From positions 1 through 10,764 of the forward strand of contig CAMHEP010000042.1 in the NCBI GenBank assembly GCA_946184195.1: a DNA stretch of 10,764 bases, given 5' to 3'. The notes under the pieces are model-generated. The model made no database searches. It was not told the DNA's origin and was given only the letters and a program-made list of their open reading frames with translations. A program made the position numbers and the translations under genes. Origin of the DNA: an uncultured Bacteroidales bacterium. GTDB lineage: Bacteria; Bacteroidota; Bacteroidia; Bacteroidales; Paludibacteraceae. This document shows, in pieces, positions 7,970 through 10,764 of this stretch. Each line of letters opens with the position of its first letter. Positions within the stretch are counted from its first letter, which is position 1.

Positions 7970-8010
7970 CCAAATGGTAAATGACCAAATGGTACATGAC
8001 CAAATGGTAA
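7966..8010. repeat. Three tandem copies of a 15-bp unit at the ompH 3' end
   Basis: Three head-to-tail copies of ATGACCAAATGGTAA lie at 7966-7980, 7981-7995 and 7996-8010; the only difference is a final C for A in the middle copy. A degenerate fourth copy (ATGATATGG) may follow at 8011. The unit carries an inverted repeat ACCA-AA-TGGT. In one frame it reads ATG ACC AAA TGG TAA, a complete Met-Thr-Lys-Trp mini-ORF, and the first ATG overlaps the ompH stop. In another frame each unit supplies an ATG in frame with the small ORF downstream. Because 15 is a multiple of 3, copy-number change keeps the frame. Confidence 0.95.
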
Positions 8011-8015
8011 ATGAT

Positions 8016-8135
8016 ATGGCTGATGGTTATTTAGAGAGTCATTACGCTGAGTACGAGAAGAAAAAGGCGGAGTGGCTCAAAAAAAAGAAAAAATTCTCTT
8101 ATGGTAAAGCAACTGCAACAAACGCTACGCGATAG
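8016..8135 (+). CDS. Small lysine-rich protein between ompH and the MFS transporter
   Basis: A 39-codon ORF from ATG 8016 to TAG 8133-8135 begins MADGYLESHYAEYEKKKAEW and continues with a run of five lysines. It is helical, amphipathic and highly charged, without signal peptide or membrane segment. The start MAD-x-YLE followed by a YEKKKAEW-like helix recalls short uncharacterised Bacteroidales proteins that I have seen, usually without a real function assigned; this is memory, not a search. The frame is open up to 7965, and in-frame ATGs at 7974, 7989 and 8004, one per 15-bp repeat, could extend it to 53 aa with an N-terminal MVNDQ-type repeat. I prefer 8016 because the MADxYLE start then lies at the N-terminus. 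The last 35 bp overlap the start of the transporter gene, so co-translation is likely. Confidence 0.55.
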   Translation: MADGYLESHYAEYEKKKAEWLKKKKKFSYGKATATNATR

Positions 8136-9474
8136 TGCCATTGCTCGGTGGGCTGTGCTCATCCTTGTGGCATCGATGATGTTTTTCGCGTATATGTTCG
8201 TCGATATCCTCTCGCCTTTGGCTTCGCTCCTCAACGAGACGTTGGGCTGGGATCAGGGCGTCTTCGGTACCTATGCCGCCGGCGAGTATCTGCTCAATGT
8301 CTTCGGCTTCCTCATCTTAGCGGGAATCATACTCGATAAGATGGGGGTGCGCTTCACAGGACTCCTCTCTGCAAGCCTCATGGTCGTGGGCGCTACTATC
8401 AAGTATATCGGTGTCTCCGAGTGGTTTGACGCTAATCATATCACGTGGCTTAACTCATGGTGGACTTCCATGCCCGGTAGTGCCAAACTGGCTATGTTCG
8501 GCTTTATGATTTTCGGATGTGGTGCCGAGATGGCGGGAACTACGGTGAGCAAGATACTTGCTAAGTGGTTCAAGGGCAAGGAGATGGCGCTCGCTATGGG
8601 ACTCGAGATGGCGATAGCACGTCTCGGCGTCTTTGCTGCTATGTGGTTGGCGCCGATGATTAGTATGCGCTATGCTGTCGATGGGGTCAATTCCGTCACC
8701 GCTCCGCTACTCTTTGCTTCGCTGCTGCTTGTTATCGGGCTAATCAATTTCCTCGTCTTCACCGTCATGGACTATCGTTTCGATATGCAACTGGTGGAGG
8801 CTGGCGAGATGACGGCTGAGCATGACCCCGAAGACGAGTTCCACGTGAGTGACTTGGGTAAGATATTCTCCAGTCGTATGTTCTGGATTATTGCCCTCCT
8901 ATGTGTGCTTTATTATTCGGCCATCTTCCCCTTCCAGCGTTTCGCCACTAATTTCTTGGAGGAAACGCTCAATATCAGCAATGCCGAAGCTGCCGGACTC
9001 TTTAAGTGGTTCCCCATCCTCGCTATGGTGCTCACTCCTTTCCTCGGTGCTTTTATCGACTATCGTGGCAAGGGGGCGTCAATGATGCTACTCGGTGCGG
9101 TCATTATGATTGCATGCCATTGCGTCTTTGCCTTCGTCCTGCCTGCCTATCCCAGTAAGACGCTCGCTCTCGTCACTATCCTCATCCTCGGTGTCAGCTT
9201 CTCGCTGGTGCCGGCATCGATGTGGCCCAGTGTGCCGAAGATTATCGACGAGAAAGTGTTGGGCTCTGCCTACTGCCTCATCTTCTGGGTGCAGAATGTG
9301 GGACTATGCCTCGTGCCGCTGCTCATCGGTAAACTGCGTGTCGCTACCAATGGCTATCTCGTGCCAATGATTGTGTTTGCTTCGTTCGGCGTGCTGGCGT
9401 TCATCCTGAGCCTTGCCCTTAAGGTCGAGGACCGCCGCAAAGGCTACGGCCTCGAACTCCCCAATAAGAAGTAA
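8101..9474 (+). CDS. MFS transporter, MFSD1-like
   Basis: A 457 aa inner-membrane protein with about 12 hydrophobic segments (near 17-37, 55-78, 85-103, 127-150, 163-185, 200-224, 258-280, 296-318, 325-347, 355-376, 390-410 and 419-441). A D/E-rich cytoplasmic loop lies between the two six-helix halves. Motif A appears as DKMGVR at 79-84. KWFKGKEMALAMGLEMAIARLG (155-176) and SVPKIIDEKVLGSAY with the following QNVGLCLVPLLIG resemble the animal MFSD1 branch, known there as a lysosomal dipeptide transporter. The bacterial substrate is therefore unknown; small peptides are one guess. The ATG at 8101 gives a normal N-terminus (DSAIARWAVL before TM1). It overlaps the small ORF by 35 bp and is followed by a terminator. 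In many Bacteroidales I would expect murI after ompH; it is not here. Confidence 0.88.
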   Translation: MVKQLQQTLRDSAIARWAVLILVASMMFFAYMFVDILSPLASLLNETLGWDQGVFGTYAAGEYLLNVFGFLILAGIILDKMGVRFTGLLSASLMVVGATIKYIGVSEWFDANHITWLNSWWTSMPGSAKLAMFGFMIFGCGAEMAGTTVSKILAKWFKGKEMALAMGLEMAIARLGVFAAMWLAPMISMRYAVDGVNSVTAPLLFASLLLVIGLINFLVFTVMDYRFDMQLVEAGEMTAEHDPEDEFHVSDLGKIFSSRMFWIIALLCVLYYSAIFPFQRFATNFLEETLNISNAEAAGLFKWFPILAMVLTPFLGAFIDYRGKGASMMLLGAVIMIACHCVFAFVLPAYPSKTLALVTILILGVSFSLVPASMWPSVPKIIDEKVLGSAYCLIFWVQNVGLCLVPLLIGKLRVATNGYLVPMIVFASFGVLAFILSLALKVEDRRKGYGLELPNKK

Positions 9475-9511
9475 AAAAAACTAACTTTTTCACATTTTTT
9501 GTGGACAGGGG

Positions 9512-9552
9512 CGGCCAGAGGAGGACAGTACCTCCTTTGGCTGTTTATATTA
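9512..9552 (+). terminator. Intrinsic terminator after the MFS gene
   Basis: A stem of up to 13 bp with left arm 9512-9524 (CGGCCAGAGGAGG) and right arm 9531-9543 (CCTCCTTTGGCTG) closes a 6-nt loop ACAGTA; the only non-Watson-Crick pairs are two G-U wobbles. It is followed by TTTATATTATA. It begins 37 bp after the transporter stop. The downstream U-tract is imperfect, but the stem is strong. Confidence 0.7.
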
Positions 9553-9580
9553 TACCCTGATACCGCAAAAGAAAGCTAAT

Positions 9581-9603
9581 AAGAGAAAAGAAGCAAAAGA
9601 GAA
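9581..9603. repeat. 23-bp purine-rich direct repeat, copy 1
   Basis: Exact 23-bp match to 9690-9712, 109 bp apart. The unit is almost all A and G (begins AAGAGAAAAG, contains a single C, ends AAAAGAGAA). Low complexity lowers its weight, but the single C sits at the same place in both copies. Confidence 0.8.
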
Positions 9604-9616
9604 TTAATAAAGAAAT

Positions 9617-9677
9617 GTTTCAGTCCGTCCTTTTCAAGTCCGTCCTGAAAGGGACTAAACAGACAAGACGGACGGAC
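9617..9677 (+). other. Candidate structured RNA element with possible pseudoknot
   Basis: A hairpin GTCCTTTTCA (9627-9636) / TGAAAGGGAC (9646-9655), with one G-U pair, closes a 9-nt loop. The loop contains GTCCGTCC (9638-9645), whose exact reverse complement GGACGGAC lies downstream at 9670-9677. The same 8-mer also occurs at 9623-9630, so it can compete. An alternative stem pairs 9617-9626 with 9652-9660. Could be an RNA element, a DNA-binding array or chance; no function assigned. Confidence 0.35.
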
Positions 9678-9689
9678 AAGACATTTTAA

Positions 9690-9712
9690 AAGAGAAAAGA
9701 AGCAAAAGAGAA
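9690..9712. repeat. 23-bp purine-rich direct repeat, copy 2
   Basis: Exact second copy of 9581-9603. The two copies bracket the GTCCGTCC-containing structured stretch, which makes the pair look like borders of a roughly 130-bp unit. Confidence 0.8.
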
Positions 9713-9723
9713 AAAACATAGAA

Positions 9724-9743
9724 AAAGAAAGAATTCTTTCTTT
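9724..9743. repeat. Perfect 20-bp palindrome
   Basis: AAAGAAAGAATTCTTTCTTT reads identically on both strands with no spacer. It could be a dimeric regulator site or, as RNA, an 8-bp A-U rich hairpin with an AATT loop. No T-run follows on the + strand. Confidence 0.85.
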
Positions 9744-9900
9744 CTAAAAAGAGTCGGCAAAATCACGACCATCACGGGACCATCTTCCAACAGTATAATA
9801 AAAAACACCCTGAATTGTGTAGCAAAGTGGGGCAATTTCAAAAACGCCGTTTATATTGTCCTTTGTTAATCGCGAAAGGCATAACAAATTTGCAAAAAGA

Positions 9901-9932
9901 TTTGCACAGGTGTGTATTTTGTTGTATCTTTG
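9901..9932 (+). promoter_or_regulatory. Bacteroidota-type promoter for the zinc-ribbon gene
   Basis: TTTG at 9901-9904 and TATCTTTG at 9925-9932 are 20 bp apart, matching TTTG-N19/21-TAnnTTTG and the same spacing as the promoter at 2712. Predicted start of transcription is near 9937-9941, giving a leader of about 35 nt before ATG 9974. ATTTGCA is repeated at 9888-9894 and 9900-9906. Confidence 0.85.
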
Positions 9933-9945
9933 CGGTCGCAAAGAT
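9926..9945. promoter_or_regulatory. Perfect inverted repeat over the -7 box and start site
   Basis: ATCTTTGCG and CGCAAAGAT are exact reverse complements separated by GT. The left arm lies in the -7 element and the right arm covers the predicted transcription start. As DNA this is a plausible operator. As RNA only the right part would be transcribed, so an RNA hairpin role is unlikely. TTTGC/GCAAA symmetry near promoters may be common in this phylum, so it need not be gene-specific. Confidence 0.6.
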
Positions 9946-9960
9946 GTGAGCAAAATAAGT

Positions 9961-9966
9961 AAGGAG
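9961..9966 (+). promoter_or_regulatory. Shine-Dalgarno-like site AAGGAG
   Basis: AAGGAG ends 7 bp before ATG 9974 and supports that start. It is notable because the other genes in the window lack a clear Shine-Dalgarno, as is usual in Bacteroidota. Confidence 0.55.
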
Positions 9967-9973
9967 CAAAAAT

Positions 9974-10764
9974 ATGAAGAAGTTACTATTATCATTGTTG
10001 ATTTGTATGCTGGTAATGCCGGCGCAAGCACAGTTCTGGAATCGTTTAGGTGATGCGGCTCGCAACGCCGCAGAGAACGCTGCCATCCATCAGACAGAGC
10101 GAGTAACGGAATCGGCCATCGACCGAACCGTAGAAGGAGCCGAGAACGCTGCCGTGGATGCGACGACAGATGCTATCAACGAATCGAAGAACAAACGTAA
10201 CACCCGTGCCGAAGCTCCGCAACCCCAACCGCAAAGCGGATGGACATGCCCGCAGTGCGGTGCAAAGGGCCAAACGGGTAAGTTCTGCACCGAGTGCGGC
10301 GCGAAGAAACCCGAAGGTGACGGCACGTGGACTTGTCCGGCATGTGGCGCGAAAGGCCAGAAAGGTAAGTTCTGCACCGAATGTGGCGCAAAGAAACCCG
10401 AAGCGAATGCACCTGCTCCCGCTGCTCCTGCAGCAGCGCCTGCGTCGGAGAAGAAAGCCGCAGAGAGCGCATACGCCAAGTCGGACTTCGTGCCCGGCGA
10501 TGAGATAATGTTCGAGGATGACGTGGTAGGCGAACAGATGGGTGAGTTCCCCAGTAAATGGGACCTGCTGAACGGTAATGCCGAGATAGCTGCCGTAGAT
10601 GGCAAGACGGTGATCAACCTAACGGATGAATCCACCGAGATTATGCCGCTGATGAAGAATCCGAAGAACTACCTGACCGAAGCCTTCACGCTGGAGTTCG
10701 ACTTCCTGGGCGGTAATGACGAGAAGCAGATCTATGTGCCGCAGAACAAAGCGGAGGATGTGGA
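9974..10764 (+). CDS. Exported double zinc-ribbon protein, probably OmpA-family (3' truncated)
   Basis: The frame runs from ATG 9974 off the right edge (263 codons visible). A signal peptide MKKLLLSLLICMLVMPAQAQ has a likely cleavage after AQA at residue 19; there is no lipobox cysteine. Residues 21-75 are an alanine- and charge-rich helical region. Two near-identical zinc ribbons follow at 90-114 and 119-143 (CPxCG-x9-CxECG, cysteines 92, 95, 105, 108 and 121, 124, 134, 137), 87 bp apart in DNA. A proline/alanine linker leads to SDFVPGDEIMFEDD, then GEFPSKWDLLNGNAEIA, which I associate with the beta-sandwich region in front of the OmpA domain in Bacteroidota OmpA-family proteins; that OmpA domain would lie beyond the window. 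Cellular site is probably periplasm or outer membrane; function unknown. It has its own promoter, palindrome and Shine-Dalgarno. Confidence 0.85.
   Translation, partial: MKKLLLSLLICMLVMPAQAQFWNRLGDAARNAAENAAIHQTERVTESAIDRTVEGAENAAVDATTDAINESKNKRNTRAEAPQPQPQSGWTCPQCGAKGQTGKFCTECGAKKPEGDGTWTCPACGAKGQKGKFCTECGAKKPEANAPAPAAPAAAPASEKKAAESAYAKSDFVPGDEIMFEDDVVGEQMGEFPSKWDLLNGNAEIAAVDGKTVINLTDESTEIMPLMKNPKNYLTEAFTLEFDFLGGNDEKQIYVPQNKAEDV
10241..10402 (+). repeat. Internal duplication encoding two zinc ribbons
   Basis: The segments 10241-10315 and 10328-10402 encode near-identical 25-residue units (WTCPxCGAKGQxGKFCTECG then AKKPE) with a period of 87 bp. DNA identity is high but with synonymous differences (for example TGC/TGT, GGC/GGT), so the duplication is not brand new. 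Confidence 0.9.

Larger units (their letters stand above)
9475..9973. other. 499-bp intergenic region without a convincing gene
   Basis: Neither strand has a frame with coding character; the minus-strand frames of 80-95 codons that cross into the next gene show no start context or recognisable family. The base composition shifts to A-rich and purine-biased tracts around 9560-9760, unlike the neighbouring genes. It holds the terminator at 9512, a 23-bp direct repeat, a structured GTCCGTCC region, a 20-bp palindrome, and the promoter of the next gene. A tRNA or other known RNA is not recognisable. Confidence 0.8.

Noticed and set aside
8079..8093. A8-G-A6 run with an A AAA AAG heptamer in frame with the small ORF, reminiscent of a -1 frameshift site
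   Set aside because: A -1 shift does not enter the transporter frame (that needs +1 or loss of one A), no stimulatory structure is evident, and the lysine codons explain the A-run. Transcript slippage remains possible but unsupported.
9581..9712. CRISPR-like array
   Set aside because: Only two copies of a low-complexity repeat, a spacer of 86 bp, no cas genes nearby.
9475..9973. tRNA or insertion-sequence remnant in the 499-bp gap
   Set aside because: No cloverleaf, no terminal inverted repeats with target duplication and no transposase fragment could be seen.
9744..10273. Minus-strand open frames crossing the promoter and the zinc-ribbon gene
   Set aside because: They lie opposite a clear coding frame with signal peptide and zinc ribbons and show no recognisable family or promoter.
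10090..10635. 181-codon minus-strand frame rich in Ala, Phe and Pro opposite the zinc-ribbon gene
   Set aside because: Its internal repeats mirror the zinc-ribbon duplication on the + strand; it is a shadow of that gene.

Overview
The window looks like a chromosomal segment of a Bacteroidales bacterium (phylum Bacteroidota); the family cannot be fixed from sequence alone. Three things point there. The gene order DUF6089-like outer-membrane protein, uppS, bamA, ompH, ompH is a familiar Bacteroidales block. Both recognisable promoters fit the Bacteroidota primary sigma factor consensus (TTTG, about 20 bp, TAnnTTTG). Shine-Dalgarno sequences are mostly missing. All supported genes are on the + strand.

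Region 1 (1-2692): the 3' end of a probable DUF4954-family gene, then a GTG-started ribonuclease Z (tRNA 3' processing) and radA (recombination and branch migration). They are tightly spaced and probably co-transcribed, and a good intrinsic terminator follows radA.

Region 2 (2712-7969): a strong promoter opens a cell-envelope operon. It encodes a small outer-membrane beta-barrel protein (DUF6089-like), undecaprenyl diphosphate synthase (uppS, lipid carrier for peptidoglycan and glycans), BamA (outer-membrane protein insertion) and two Skp/OmpH-type periplasmic chaperones. bamA appears to start at a GTG inside the uppS 3' end, so the two are probably translationally coupled. An A-tract/T-tract hairpin lies between the two ompH genes.

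Region 3 (7966-9552): at the end of the second ompH there are three tandem copies of a 15-bp unit whose first ATG overlaps the ompH stop codon. The units provide extra in-frame start codons for a 39-53 aa lysine-rich small ORF, which overlaps the start of a 12-TM transporter resembling the MFSD1 branch of the major facilitator superfamily. A hairpin terminator follows the transporter.

Region 4 (9475-9973): about 500 bp without a convincing gene but rich in structure: the terminator, a 23-bp direct repeat, a hairpin whose loop is complementary to a downstream 8-mer, a perfect 20-bp AT-rich palindrome, and a textbook promoter whose -7 box lies in a second perfect 20-bp inverted repeat.

Region 5 (9974-end): the 5' part of an exported protein with two near-identical zinc ribbons followed by a domain I associate with Bacteroidota OmpA-family proteins; it runs off the window.

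Most of the window is conserved housekeeping and envelope biogenesis. The least ordinary parts are the repeat/small-ORF junction before the transporter, the shortened RNase Z, the structured 500-bp gap, and the exported zinc-ribbon protein with its palindromic promoter. I see no mobile element, CRISPR array, tRNA or rRNA.
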